Of a stretch of DNA of 64,000 bases, positions 40,091-49,932 are shown piece after piece (position 1 is the stretch's first letter; the number at the start of each line of letters is the position of its first letter). The notes beneath the pieces were generated by a model. That model was given only the letters and a program-made list of their open reading frames with translations. It did no database searches and was not told the DNA's origin. Source of the DNA: Fenollaria massiliensis. Its GTDB lineage: Bacteria; Bacillota; Clostridia; Tissierellales; Peptoniphilaceae. The stretch lies in the NCBI RefSeq assembly GCF_000312505.2, contig NZ_HG326228.1:1-64000 (forward strand), in the 5' to 3' direction. A program made the translations under genes and the position numbers.

Positions 40091-43000
40091 ATGGATAATT
40101 TTAAAAGAAATTATTTAAAAAGAACACTCAGTTTAGTACTAGCTGTTATTATGATTATAACACTAGTACCGCTTGGCGTTTTTGCAGAAGGCGAAACACC
40201 TGTTAAAACACCAGCAGATGCAACAACTAGTGCAACTTACTACAAAAAAGCAAACTGGGAAAACAAAATTAAGGACAAATCCCGTTGGAAGGTCGAGGAC
40301 GATCAAACTCTAGTTAGAGTTGGCGGAGGAGATCCAGTTCAAATGAACGATATCGACTACGATGGTATGTTCATTGACGCTAACGGTAGATATGTTATAA
40401 GACTAGTTTATAAAGAAAAGTCACAAGCAGTATCTGGCGTTTGGTACAGAGCGCTAATCAACTTTGGTGACCTTGATAAATTTATAGACTTTGGTCTTTC
40501 CTACGTTTTAGGTAAAGACGGCAAGACTCAATATAAGTTCGATCCAGTGCCAAAATTTAAAGGCAGAGGCTTTGACTTAGGTTTGGCAACTGGAGATAGA
40601 ACCAATAACAGAGCGAATTTACCAATTAATTTAGTCTTAAAAGAAGGTGTAGATTTAAAAACTCTTGGCGAACAAAATTATATCGTTCAAATGAGAGTTG
40701 CCAATGGAGATTATACAAGAATCTATGCCTATGCACCAAAAGGTACTTCAATGGACTACTCTACTTATACTAAGACTACAGCAGTTGACCTTGCTGACAA
40801 GCTAGGCACTTTGTTTATCAAGGGTGGTAAACAATCTGACCAAAAGAACGCAACTAATCAAGAGTTCTTTATGTCAGAATTTATTGCCAATCCAGAGCAA
40901 TATCCTGACAAGTCAAAGCTTGGTATCATCAGAACTCAATACATGGGTCAAACTAATACAATAGTAAGAGAAACAGTTGGTGGAGAGCCGATTGCATTTA
41001 CTCAAGTATTTGATGCTAATCTTGTTAAGTACTTAAAGGCTGATACTAAGGGCAATGTTGCCTATGTAAATGTTTTGACAAATGGCAGAGTATTATCTCC
41101 AGTTACAAAAAATGTTGGTATACCAAAGGATAAGATAAATTATTCTGAAGGTGATAAATTAGCTTATATAGTTATAGGTACAAAGGCATTTCAAAAAGAG
41201 GGTGTAAAGGTTGTTAATGTAGATAAACTTGATCAACACGTTATGCTTTCAGGTTTCTATATCACAGCTATCGACTACGTTGTAGACAAGGGACAATTTG
41301 AAAATACATTCAGTAATGATAAAGTTAGAAAATTAAATTACGCTATGATGTCTGGCTGGACTAATCCAAATACAAACGGCTGGGTTATCTACGAAAAGAA
41401 ATACGGCAATGATTATGTGGTTCCTGAAGGGGAATCTTACCTAATCGATACAGGCGATGATCCAAGTGGCGGACAAATCATGCTACAAGTTGGTGGCGAT
41501 CAAGCAATTTTAAGAAAGCCACAAGGTTACTACAACGGCTACGTTACAGGCGACGGAGCCAATGACGCCATAGAAAAATATGCCAATGGTGTTTATAAAA
41601 TTACTCTTCGTGAAGGAGCAACTATTTTACCAGGTAAAAAGCTAAAAGTTTATATGCCTTATACATCTTCACACGAAAAGCCTGTAAACTTCCTTGAAAT
41701 TCATAACGGAAGCAAACACAACCAAGGTGCTGCTGAATTGACATTGCTAACAAATAGAAATATAAATATGCACATATATAAGCCTGGAAATGGAAGCTAT
41801 AAGCTAAAGTTTACACTTAGAGATGGAAATCAAGGAGAAATAGAATTTACAAAAGGAATAACTTGGAAAGATAATGATAAAAATAAAATAATAAAGGGAT
41901 TACCTAACAGAGCCTTACTTGGTACTGGTGGTAACTTTGAGCTGGACACAACAAAATTACAAACAGGCGCAGACATTTTTGTTGAATCTTATGACGGACG
42001 TGGAAAAAAGATAGATTCAGAAACTTCTTGGTTCAAGTATAGAGCTTTAACAAAATCAAAGGACAATGTTAAGCTACTTACTTGGGTAGACCACTCAGAC
42101 AAAAAATCAGTTCTTTCAATCAACAAATCACTTTACACACCATATCAATTGTTATTTACTAATGATTATGAAGGCGGAAGTGCTTATAAGGACCCAAAAG
42201 CATTGCCAACTAATGACAGTGACTTCAACAAAGATACAACAAGCTTCGTTGGTTACACTAAATATGACGGCGGTAAGGTAAGAACTTTATATGAAGAAGG
42301 AACAATAGGAAAATATATTGCTAAAGTAGAAGCCGACGAAAATGATTACGATGATAAGGGCAATCTAAAGGGAGATGATGTAAGAAAAACAATCACTATT
42401 CCAAAGGCAAATATCTTTGACGCTCAATTTGCAAAAGATAGCAAAGACTATAGGGCTTATGAATACACAGTAGACTTAGGCAAAATGAAGGCTTATCAAT
42501 CTGATGATAAAACAGAACATAAGCTTGAACTTTTAAAGGATATGAAATTTGTTTCAACTGCTTCAGACGGATCATCACTACCATCTGACCTATTAGAAAC
42601 AAGAGTTAGAGCAAGAGTATTATTCGATACAACAGAAGGTCAATTTGCAGACAGCACAAAGAAAGTCGTTAAAATCGTTCCGGACAATATTAAATTCTAC
42701 GGCGAAGATGGCTACAAAGCTAACGGTTTTGAAGGCGATAACGTAGAAGCGAATACTGGCGATAAATTCCCAGAAGCACCACAAGCTACAGGAAAAAAGA
42801 AATTCTTAGGCTGGGTAACAGCTAAAGGCAAACAAGCTTTAAATAACAAAACTACTGTAAGTTCTGAAGAATTTAATAAAGTTGATAAAAAAGACGTATT
42901 CAGAGCAGACACTCCAGTTACTAAGCACCTAATTGTTTACGCTATATACTCAGAAGAAACATCAGTTACATTTGATGCCAATGGCGGTAAATTCACTGAT

Positions 43001-45232
43001 GACAAGGAACAAACAACAGTAACAGCTACTGATGGCAGCGTAACAGCACCTAAACCTGAGCCAACAAGAGATGGATATACATTCAAGGGATGGGCAGATA
43101 AAAAGGATGCTAATAAAGCAGACGACACTATATTAACAGGTGTAACAGCACCAAAGACTGTATATGCAGTTTGGGAAAAGAAGCCAGAAGAAGCATTAAC
43201 ATTAAATAATCCAAAAAATAAAGTTGAAGTAAAAGATCCAAGCTCATTAACATCAGATGAAAAGGATAAGGTTAAAAAAGCAGTTGCTGAAGCTAATACA
43301 GATAAAGGCATAACAGAAGCTGATATCACAGTAGCTGAAGACGGTACAGTAACAGTTAAAAAGGGTAACCAAACTGGTAAAATTGCGAAAGAAAATACAG
43401 TTACTCAAAAATTAGTAGAAAATAAGTTCAATCCACCAGAAAAACCAATTCCAGTTGATGATATAAGTGCTTTAAAGCCTGATGAAGTTAATCAAATTAA
43501 AGAAGCTATCAAAAAAGCTAACCCAGATAGAAATTTAAAAGATGAAGAAATTACAATTAATAAAGATGGTAGCGTATCAATCAAGCAAGGCGGTAAAGTA
43601 GGTACAATTTCAGCTGATAAGACAGTTGTAAAAAAAGATACAATACTTGATTTGAAGAAACCAGCTGAAAAAGTTGAAGTAAAAAATCCTGCTAATTTAA
43701 CACAAAAAGAAAAAGATAAAGTTGCTGATGCTGTTAAAAAAGCTAATGAAGATAAAATTGGGAATGATGCAAATATAACAGTTGACAGCAAGGGTAATGT
43801 TAAAGTTACTGTAACAGAAGGCGAAAAAACTAAGACAGGAACATTAGAAGCAAAAGATACAGTAAAACCATTTACAAGAGAAGGTAAGCATTTAAATCCA
43901 CCAGCTCAAAAAGTAAAAGTTGGCGATACTAATAATCTTAATGAAGCAGAAAAACAAGCGGTAAGAGACGAAGTTAAAAAAGCTAACCCGGACCTAGATT
44001 TCAAAGACGATGAAATTCAAGTTGATAGTAATGGCGCAGTAACAGTTCCTATGGGTGACACAAAAACTGGCAATATCCCAGCTAATGAAACAGTAGAAGC
44101 AGCTAAAGAAACTGATAAAATCATTAAGCTAGTAGCACCGGCAACAAAAACACCAGTTGCTAATAAAGATAAATTATCAAAAGAAGAAAAAGATAAAGTT
44201 ATAGAAGCTGTTAAAGAGGCTAATCCAAGTATAGAAAATGGCTATGACATCACAGTATCTGATGACGGTACAGTTACAGTTACTAAAGGCGAAGGCGAAA
44301 ATCAAAAAGTCGGACAATTATCTCAAAAAGATACAGTTGAAGAAAAACTTAAAGCCCCTACAATCAATGCAGCTAAAGATGGTAGCGTAACAATTAAACC
44401 AGCAGATGAAAACGCAAAAGAAATTGACGTGACATATAAAGATCCAACTGGCGGCAAAAAAACATTAAAGGCAACATTTAAAGAAGTTAAAGATTCTGAA
44501 GGAAATAAAAAATTTAAGTGGACGCTTCCAGAAGGCACAGATAAAGATATAACTGTAGATGAAAATACAGGTGAAATTACTTTACCAGCAAATAAATTAA
44601 AGAATGACGCTGAAGTAAGTGCAGTTGCAAAAGCTGGAGAAAAAATTTCAGAAGCAGCTAAAGTAAATGCTAAGGACGAAACAGCACCAGGAGCACCAAC
44701 AGTAGCATCAAAAGACGATGGAGCCATTGAAATAACACCTCCAGGAGATGATGATACAAATAGTATTACTATAGCATACAAAGACCAAGACGGACATGAT
44801 CAAACAATTGAAGTCACAAAAGAAAATGGAGAGTGGAAACTACCAGAAGGAACAGACACTTCAATAAAAATAGACAAAACAACAGGCGCTGTAACACTTC
44901 CAAAAGACAAGATCAAAGCTGGCGAAAAAGTTACAGCAACTGCAAAAGATGCTAATAACAATGTATCTAAAGCAGGAGAAGCAACACCAGTTGACAAAAC
45001 AGAACTAAAGACAGAAGTAGCTAAAGAAACTGAAACAAAAGATTCTGATAAATATAAAAATGCTGATGAAACAAAGAAAAAAGCTTATGATAAAGCTTTA
45101 AAAGATGCTCAAGATGTAATAAATAATCCAAAAGCTACACAAGAAGATGTTAATAAAGCTTTAGAAGCATTAAAGAAAGCTGAAAAAGATTTAGATGGAA
45201 AAACAGAAGAAAAACCAACAATAACAATTTAG
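40091..45232 (+). CDS. Giant SLH surface protein, N-terminal part (frameshifted gene)
   Basis: 1,713 residues up to a premature TAG. A Sec signal peptide (basic MDNFKRNYLKR, hydrophobic core, cut after VFA-EG, about residue 33) is followed by an unrecognised 800-residue region. InlB-type beta repeats come next (VTFDANGGKF...GYTFKGWAD, residues about 955-1032). Then come five Rib-like repeats of 75-79 residues (KVEVKDPSSLTSDEKDKVKK and variants, ITVAEDGTVTV; about 1036-1414), two Ig-like domains (about 1420-1635) and a FIVAR-like helical segment (about 1650-1700). The real gene continues after a 38-bp tandem duplication; removing one unit joins it to the SLH end at 46818 with exactly 2,229 codons plus stop. 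As read, the protein would lose its SLH anchor. RBS AAAGGAGG. Confidence 0.88.
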   Translation: MDNFKRNYLKRTLSLVLAVIMIITLVPLGVFAEGETPVKTPADATTSATYYKKANWENKIKDKSRWKVEDDQTLVRVGGGDPVQMNDIDYDGMFIDANGRYVIRLVYKEKSQAVSGVWYRALINFGDLDKFIDFGLSYVLGKDGKTQYKFDPVPKFKGRGFDLGLATGDRTNNRANLPINLVLKEGVDLKTLGEQNYIVQMRVANGDYTRIYAYAPKGTSMDYSTYTKTTAVDLADKLGTLFIKGGKQSDQKNATNQEFFMSEFIANPEQYPDKSKLGIIRTQYMGQTNTIVRETVGGEPIAFTQVFDANLVKYLKADTKGNVAYVNVLTNGRVLSPVTKNVGIPKDKINYSEGDKLAYIVIGTKAFQKEGVKVVNVDKLDQHVMLSGFYITAIDYVVDKGQFENTFSNDKVRKLNYAMMSGWTNPNTNGWVIYEKKYGNDYVVPEGESYLIDTGDDPSGGQIMLQVGGDQAILRKPQGYYNGYVTGDGANDAIEKYANGVYKITLREGATILPGKKLKVYMPYTSSHEKPVNFLEIHNGSKHNQGAAELTLLTNRNINMHIYKPGNGSYKLKFTLRDGNQGEIEFTKGITWKDNDKNKIIKGLPNRALLGTGGNFELDTTKLQTGADIFVESYDGRGKKIDSETSWFKYRALTKSKDNVKLLTWVDHSDKKSVLSINKSLYTPYQLLFTNDYEGGSAYKDPKALPTNDSDFNKDTTSFVGYTKYDGGKVRTLYEEGTIGKYIAKVEADENDYDDKGNLKGDDVRKTITIPKANIFDAQFAKDSKDYRAYEYTVDLGKMKAYQSDDKTEHKLELLKDMKFVSTASDGSSLPSDLLETRVRARVLFDTTEGQFADSTKKVVKIVPDNIKFYGEDGYKANGFEGDNVEANTGDKFPEAPQATGKKKFLGWVTAKGKQALNNKTTVSSEEFNKVDKKDVFRADTPVTKHLIVYAIYSEETSVTFDANGGKFTDDKEQTTVTATDGSVTAPKPEPTRDGYTFKGWADKKDANKADDTILTGVTAPKTVYAVWEKKPEEALTLNNPKNKVEVKDPSSLTSDEKDKVKKAVAEANTDKGITEADITVAEDGTVTVKKGNQTGKIAKENTVTQKLVENKFNPPEKPIPVDDISALKPDEVNQIKEAIKKANPDRNLKDEEITINKDGSVSIKQGGKVGTISADKTVVKKDTILDLKKPAEKVEVKNPANLTQKEKDKVADAVKKANEDKIGNDANITVDSKGNVKVTVTEGEKTKTGTLEAKDTVKPFTREGKHLNPPAQKVKVGDTNNLNEAEKQAVRDEVKKANPDLDFKDDEIQVDSNGAVTVPMGDTKTGNIPANETVEAAKETDKIIKLVAPATKTPVANKDKLSKEEKDKVIEAVKEANPSIENGYDITVSDDGTVTVTKGEGENQKVGQLSQKDTVEEKLKAPTINAAKDGSVTIKPADENAKEIDVTYKDPTGGKKTLKATFKEVKDSEGNKKFKWTLPEGTDKDITVDENTGEITLPANKLKNDAEVSAVAKAGEKISEAAKVNAKDETAPGAPTVASKDDGAIEITPPGDDDTNSITIAYKDQDGHDQTIEVTKENGEWKLPEGTDTSIKIDKTTGAVTLPKDKIKAGEKVTATAKDANNNVSKAGEATPVDKTELKTEVAKETETKDSDKYKNADETKKKAYDKALKDAQDVINNPKATQEDVNKALEALKKAEKDLDGKTEEKPTITI

Positions 45233-45265
45233 ATGGAAAAACAGAAGAAAAACCAACAATTACAA
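45190..45265 (+). repeat. 38-bp tandem duplication that shifts the surface-protein frame
   Basis: Unit 1 (45190-45227) and unit 2 (45228-45265) differ at one base. 38 is not a multiple of three, so the second copy puts a TAG at 45230-45232 in frame. With one unit the frame 40091-46818 is 6,690 bp, divisible by three. Confidence 0.9.
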
Positions 45266-46818
45266 ATGGAAAAGCAGAAAATGATCCATCAAAGACAACA
45301 ACAACAGTAAGCGGAAAAACAAAGCCAAATACAGAAGTAACAATTAAGTTAGCAGATGGAACAGAAACGAAAGTAACATCAGATGCAGACGGTAAATTCA
45401 CAGCAGAAGTAACAAAACAAAATAAAGATGCACAAATAACAATAACACCAAAAGACGGAACAGCATCAACAGTAACAGTTACAGAAAAAGCTGCAGAAGA
45501 AAAACCTGTAGCACCAACAGTAAAAGCAAAAGACGATGGAAGTGTAACAGTAACTCCACCAGAAAATGCAAAAGAAGTTTCAGTAACTTATACTCCAGAA
45601 GGAGCAAAAGATCCAGTAACAGTTACTGCAACTAAAGGTGACGATGGAAACTGGACACTACCAGAAGGATTAGACGTAACAATTAATCCAGGCACAGGAG
45701 TAATTACAATACCAGCAGATAAAGTTAAAGACGGTACAGAAGTAAGTGCGGTAGCAAAAGATGCGAGTGGTACTGCATCAGAAGAAACAAATGATTCCAA
45801 AGCTACAGCAAAGACACCAAGACCTGATTACGCTGACATTTACTATCCTGACACTACTATAGGCGTTGGCGATGAAAGAAAGATCTATCCAAGCGGTTAT
45901 CCAGGATATGTAAGCACATTACCTGAGGGTATCGACGCTCCAAGAGGAGTTTATGTAAGAGTTAACCATGACGGTTCGGTAGACGTAGAGATTTCACCAA
46001 GATATACTGGACCATCGATGTTCACAATTACAGGATATGTTGATGTTAACGGAAAGATCGCTCCTATATCTATAAGGATTAGAGTAATTGATGACGTTCG
46101 TTCAGACAGACGCCGTCAAAGAATGGATAAAAGAGATGAAATGGATAAGGAAGATGAAGTAATCGATACTAGAGAAGTTTATACTCACAAGGCATATATC
46201 TTCGGTTATCCAGATGGAACTGTTAGACCAAACGGCTTCATCACAAGAGCTGAAGCAGCTGCAATGCTTTCAAGACTATTGAATGAAGAAAATACTTCTT
46301 CTGCAGCTAAACCAGCTTTCATTGATACACCAAGCAAATGGTACAACAACGCCATCAACGCAGTTGTAGCTCGTGGTATCATGAGAGGCTACTCTGATGG
46401 ATCATTCAAACCAAACGCACCTATCACTAGAGCAGAATTTGCTCAAATGATTTCAGCGATAGATGCTAAGCCATTTGGCATAGCGCCATTCGCAGATGTT
46501 AAGGGCCACTGGGCTGAAGCAGCCATCGGCAAAGAGTACGCAGCTGGAAGAATCTCTGGTTACCCTAACGGAACATTCAGACCAGACGCTCCTATCACTA
46601 GAGCAGAAGCAGCTCACATACTAAACAAGATTTTCGAAAGAAATTACGATTTAGTATCAGCTATTCAAAGCGAAGATAAGGGCAATATCAAGTTCTTCAC
46701 AGACTTGTCAACAAGTTTCTGGGGATATAATGATATGGTTGAAGCAACTAACACTCATACTTTCAGAAGAAGATCTAAAGGATTAATTAGTGAGGATTGG
46801 GACAATATCAATAGATAA
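45235..46818 (+). pseudogene. SLH surface protein, C-terminal part with SLH anchor
   Basis: The frame is open from 45235 to TAA 46818 with no start of its own; the first ATG is at 46018 and has no ribosome site. It encodes one or two Ig-like domains (EVTIKLADGTETK-type strands, then VSVTYTPEGAKDPV...), a Tyr/Pro-rich linker (DYADIYYPDTTIGVGDERKI) and three SLH motifs: IFGYPDGTVRPNGFITRAEA, a second around RGIMRGYSDGSFKPNAPITR and a third with GHWAEAAIGKEYAAGRISGY. These SLH domains bind pyruvylated secondary wall polymers. They are the continuation of the gene starting at 40091. Confidence 0.85.
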
Positions 46819-46846
46819 ATTTTCGAAAACAAAATAAATCAATTAA

Positions 46847-46876
46847 GAAGAAGGTAAATTGCCTTCTTCTTTTTTG
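46847..46876 (+). terminator. Terminator of the surface-protein gene
   Basis: AGAAGAAGG (46847-46855) pairs with CCTTCTTCT (46862-46870), followed by TTTTT. Confidence 0.85.
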
Positions 46877-47126
46877 TTCAAAATTTTTCTAAGCAGCCCC
46901 ATTATTATAAATAATTTAATAATAAATAATAAATTTTATAATTTTTTCAATATGTCTAATCGTGATAAATCTTGAAAAAGCTCTTACGTATGAAGATATG
47001 TAGATATGTTAGTGGGAGCTAACGGGTCTGAACATTGCTTTATTAGAAAATATCAATTCTTATTAATATAAAGTATTGTTTATAAGAAAATCTGGTGAAT
47101 GTGTTCTTTTTTGTGGGGTGTAGGCT
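46877..47126. other. Gap before the zinc operon
   Basis: AT-rich DNA with short TAATAATAAATAA runs near 46916-46935. I see no gene and no clear Zur-type operator; the operon promoter follows. Confidence 0.4.
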
Positions 47127-47155
47127 ATTGACAAAGGACTTATCATGTGCTAATA
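47127..47155 (+). promoter_or_regulatory. Promoter of the zinc-uptake operon
   Basis: TTGACA (47127-47132) and TAATAT (47150-47155), 17-bp spacing, about 65 bp before the first gene. Confidence 0.7.
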
Positions 47156-47221
47156 TCTCTATTGGTCGGCTCGGATATAAGGCGCTGATCACCATAAGAA
47201 ATTTATTTAGGAGGTTTTTTA

Positions 47222-47911
47222 ATGAAAAACGCAAAAAGATTTTTAACGCTAGCTCTAGCTCTTACTTTAGTTTCATCTATGATGTTTGCTTGTAAGAAGA
47301 ACGAAGAGCCTGCTAAGGAAGAACCAAAGACTGAGGCAGCTGCTGACACTAATGAGGAAAAGACTGAAGAAGCTACTGAAGATAAGTCTGAGGAAAAGAC
47401 TGAAGCTCCTTCTGAAGATGTTACTTTAGAGATGTGGGCTGGTGACTGGAACTCTATCAACGCTTTCTATGATGATCCTGTTGTTAAGGAAGCTATAGAA
47501 AATAAGGCTAAGGAAGAGGGCATCTCAGCTGATGACTACATCAAGGGTATCGAAGAAAGAAGAGCAACTGACTACAAGGGTCTACACATTGAAGGAGACA
47601 CTATCACTTTCTATGATGGTAAGATCGGTGAAGGCAAGGAGATTGCTAAGGCTGAATACAAATTAGTTGACACTATCGAAGTACCTCACGGAAATAAAAC
47701 TTTAAATTGGTTTGTATTTGAAACTGATTCTAAGGATGTTAAGAAGTATATGGCTTTAATGCAAATCCACGGCGAAGAGCACTTAGCTCATTACCACACA
47801 AGATATACTGATAACTTAGATGATATTAAGGACCAAGACAGCAAGTGGTTCCCAACATACATCAGAACATCTGTAGACAGCCAAGACATTGCTGAAGAAT
47901 TAACTGAGTAA
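47222..47911 (+). CDS. zinT: ZinT-domain lipoprotein
   Basis: A 229-residue lipoprotein: signal peptide with a lipobox ending at Cys24 (MMFAC), a Glu/Lys-rich linker (about 25-65), then a ZinT/YodA domain with GDWNSINAFYDDP at its start and the His cluster HGEEHLAHYHTRYTDN, ending KWFPTYIR. ZinT proteins bind zinc outside the membrane and pass it to the ABC importer. It is first in a four-gene operon with znuA, znuC and znuB, 10 bp before znuA. RBS AGGAGG. In some streptococci the same domain is fused to AdcA; here it is a separate chain. Confidence 0.92.
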   Translation: MKNAKRFLTLALALTLVSSMMFACKKNEEPAKEEPKTEAAADTNEEKTEEATEDKSEEKTEAPSEDVTLEMWAGDWNSINAFYDDPVVKEAIENKAKEEGISADDYIKGIEERRATDYKGLHIEGDTITFYDGKIGEGKEIAKAEYKLVDTIEVPHGNKTLNWFVFETDSKDVKKYMALMQIHGEEHLAHYHTRYTDNLDDIKDQDSKWFPTYIRTSVDSQDIAEELTE

Positions 47912-47921
47912 TTTCATTAAT

Positions 47922-49247
47922 ATGAGGAGAAAATTATTATTCCTATGTTTACTCCTTGTATCAATAACATTTTTTTCATGTGATAACGCTATAGAAGAAA
48001 GAGGTATGACCGGGGAGAAACCTTTGGTTTATACTTCTTTTTTTCCTATATACAAGCTTACGAAGATGGTCGCTCAGGACGATGTAGTCGTGAAGAGCTT
48101 TATGCCAACGTCTGCTACGGTTCACAGCTGGGAGCCATCTGCAAAGGACATCAAAAGGCTTAGCAAGGCTGATCTTTTGATTGTTAACGGAGCTAACATG
48201 GAGAGATGGGTTGACAAGATTAAGGAGAATCTCCCTAATTTAAAGATTTTGACTTTATCTGACAATGTTGACCTGATCGCATACACTGGTGCAGCAGCCA
48301 TCGGTGATTTTCAGCTCATGACGAGATTTGATTACAAGGAAAAAAGGAACAACATGATTTTTGGCCACACTCACGAGGATTATTTGCGTATAGCCTTTAA
48401 AAGGGATGACGGAAGTATGAGTGAGGACGAACTTATCAAGGAAGGCCGTAAGATTATGAATGTTGAAGGCGACATCGTTCACCAAGAGACGCAGCTTAAT
48501 GTTGAGGACGGCAAGGTCTATAGGATAAAGATGCGTCACGAATCGGGTGAGCTTAATTATGTTTTGCCTGAGACTGGCAAATGGATTGTTTATACTGACA
48601 GGCTTCCTGAGGATATTCTTTCATTTGAATTTGTCGATATGAAGGATAATCCGATGAAGGGTGAGGAGATTTTAAGGGGCAGTTCACAAAAAGTTGACAA
48701 GATCACTTATGATCCGCACTCTTGGCTATCTATCAATAATGCAAAGACTTATCTCAACACTATTGCTAGAGAGATAAGTAATTTAGTGCCTAAGAAGGCG
48801 GCAATGATTGATATGAGAAGGTTTAAGGCGGTTGACACGCTAACTCTTTTGCAAACTGAGTTTCGTGACAAATTTCAAGAGCTTGATAAGAGGGAGTTTA
48901 TCGTAATGCACTACGCTTTTGCTTATCTTGCGAGAGATTTTAAACTAAAGCAGTACCCACTTCAAGGCCTGACATCGATGAGTGAGCCAAGCATTAGAAG
49001 CATGGTTAGGGCCATTGACTATGCAAAGAAAGGTCATATCAAGACGATATTTTATGAATATGGCGCGCCGACAGCCATTGCCAAGGTTATATCTGAGGAG
49101 ATAGCTGGTGCGCACATAAGTCCACTAGCTAGTATGGAGTTTATAATCCCGGGCCAAACGATTGATGAGATGGACTACATCGACTTGATGAAGATGAATC
49201 TAACGAATCTATATGAGGAGATGAAATTACAAAATGAAAGCAATTAG
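47922..49247 (+). CDS. znuA: Zinc ABC transporter substrate-binding lipoprotein with a large insertion
   Basis: A 441-residue cluster A-I binding protein: lipobox Cys20 (TFFSC), metal His68 in TVHSWEPS, His266 in YDPHSWLS, His330 in VMHYAFAYLA and an acidic ligand near 395 (FYEYGAPTA). ZnuA/AdcA proteins are about 300 residues. Here residues about 124-258, between the first and second His, are an extra 135-residue segment rich in beta strands (GDFQLMTRFDYKEKRNNMIF, GHTHEDYLRIAF, IVHQETQLNVEDGKVYRIKM) that holds more His residues. Other family members carry a short His-rich loop at this place. It delivers zinc to ZnuB/ZnuC. The ATG has a weak ribosome site and is probably coupled to zinT; the 3' end overlaps znuC by 14 bp. 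Confidence 0.9.
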   Translation: MRRKLLFLCLLLVSITFFSCDNAIEERGMTGEKPLVYTSFFPIYKLTKMVAQDDVVVKSFMPTSATVHSWEPSAKDIKRLSKADLLIVNGANMERWVDKIKENLPNLKILTLSDNVDLIAYTGAAAIGDFQLMTRFDYKEKRNNMIFGHTHEDYLRIAFKRDDGSMSEDELIKEGRKIMNVEGDIVHQETQLNVEDGKVYRIKMRHESGELNYVLPETGKWIVYTDRLPEDILSFEFVDMKDNPMKGEEILRGSSQKVDKITYDPHSWLSINNAKTYLNTIAREISNLVPKKAAMIDMRRFKAVDTLTLLQTEFRDKFQELDKREFIVMHYAFAYLARDFKLKQYPLQGLTSMSEPSIRSMVRAIDYAKKGHIKTIFYEYGAPTAIAKVISEEIAGAHISPLASMEFIIPGQTIDEMDYIDLMKMNLTNLYEEMKLQNESN

Positions 49248-49932
49248 CATAAAAAATTTAGACTTTTCATACCTTGATCACAAAGTTCTCTCGGATATAA
49301 ATTTAGAGCTTGAGATGGGTGATTTCATCGCCATAGTTGGAGCGAACGGTAGCGGTAAATCAACCTTCATCAAGAATTTGCTAGGAGAGCTTAAACCACA
49401 AAGGGGATCGGTAGAAATTTTAGAAAAACCTATAGCCTCATACAAAAGCTATAAGGATATAGGATATGTACCACAAATGAGTGTTGTTAGCAAGGTTAGC
49501 TTCCCCATCACCGTTAGGGAGATGGTGGTTTTGAACCTTTACGAGGAATTTGGATTTTTTAAGTTCCCACGCAAAAAACACTATAAAAAAGTAGATGAGA
49601 TTTTAGAGTATTTAGGTCTAATCGAATACAAGAACAAGCCCGTAAACGAGCTATCAGGCGGCTTACAGCAAAGAACCATGATAGCAAGGGCCATGCTAAA
49701 CAATCCAAAACTATTAATACTAGATGAGCCAACAGCCGGAGTCGACGAAGAAAGTAGAATTTCCTTCTTAAAAACAATACAAACTTTGAACGACGATAAA
49801 GGCACAAGCATAGTTTTAGTAACGCATGACCTAGACGAGCTAATGAAGTACGCTAAATTAGACGCAACATACGAGATAAAAGACGCAGGTCTATATCAAT
49901 TAGAGATGAAAAAGGAGGAAAAATCATGCTAG
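49234..49932 (+). CDS. znuC: Zinc ABC transporter ATP-binding protein
   Basis: A 232-residue ATPase of the metal-uptake type: Walker A GANGSGKST near residue 37, Q-loop VPQMSVV, signature LSGGLQQR and Walker B LLILDEPTAGVDEES, then the switch His in VLVTHD. It starts inside the end of znuA and overlaps znuB by 7 bp. It energises the ZnuB channel in the membrane. Confidence 0.93.
   Translation: MKAISIKNLDFSYLDHKVLSDINLELEMGDFIAIVGANGSGKSTFIKNLLGELKPQRGSVEILEKPIASYKSYKDIGYVPQMSVVSKVSFPITVREMVVLNLYEEFGFFKFPRKKHYKKVDEILEYLGLIEYKNKPVNELSGGLQQRTMIARAMLNNPKLLILDEPTAGVDEESRISFLKTIQTLNDDKGTSIVLVTHDLDELMKYAKLDATYEIKDAGLYQLEMKKEEKSC

Noticed and set aside
42937-44997. Long minus-strand frames inside the surface-protein gene
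   Set aside because: They are antisense shadows of repetitive, codon-biased coding sequence with hydrophobic low-complexity products.
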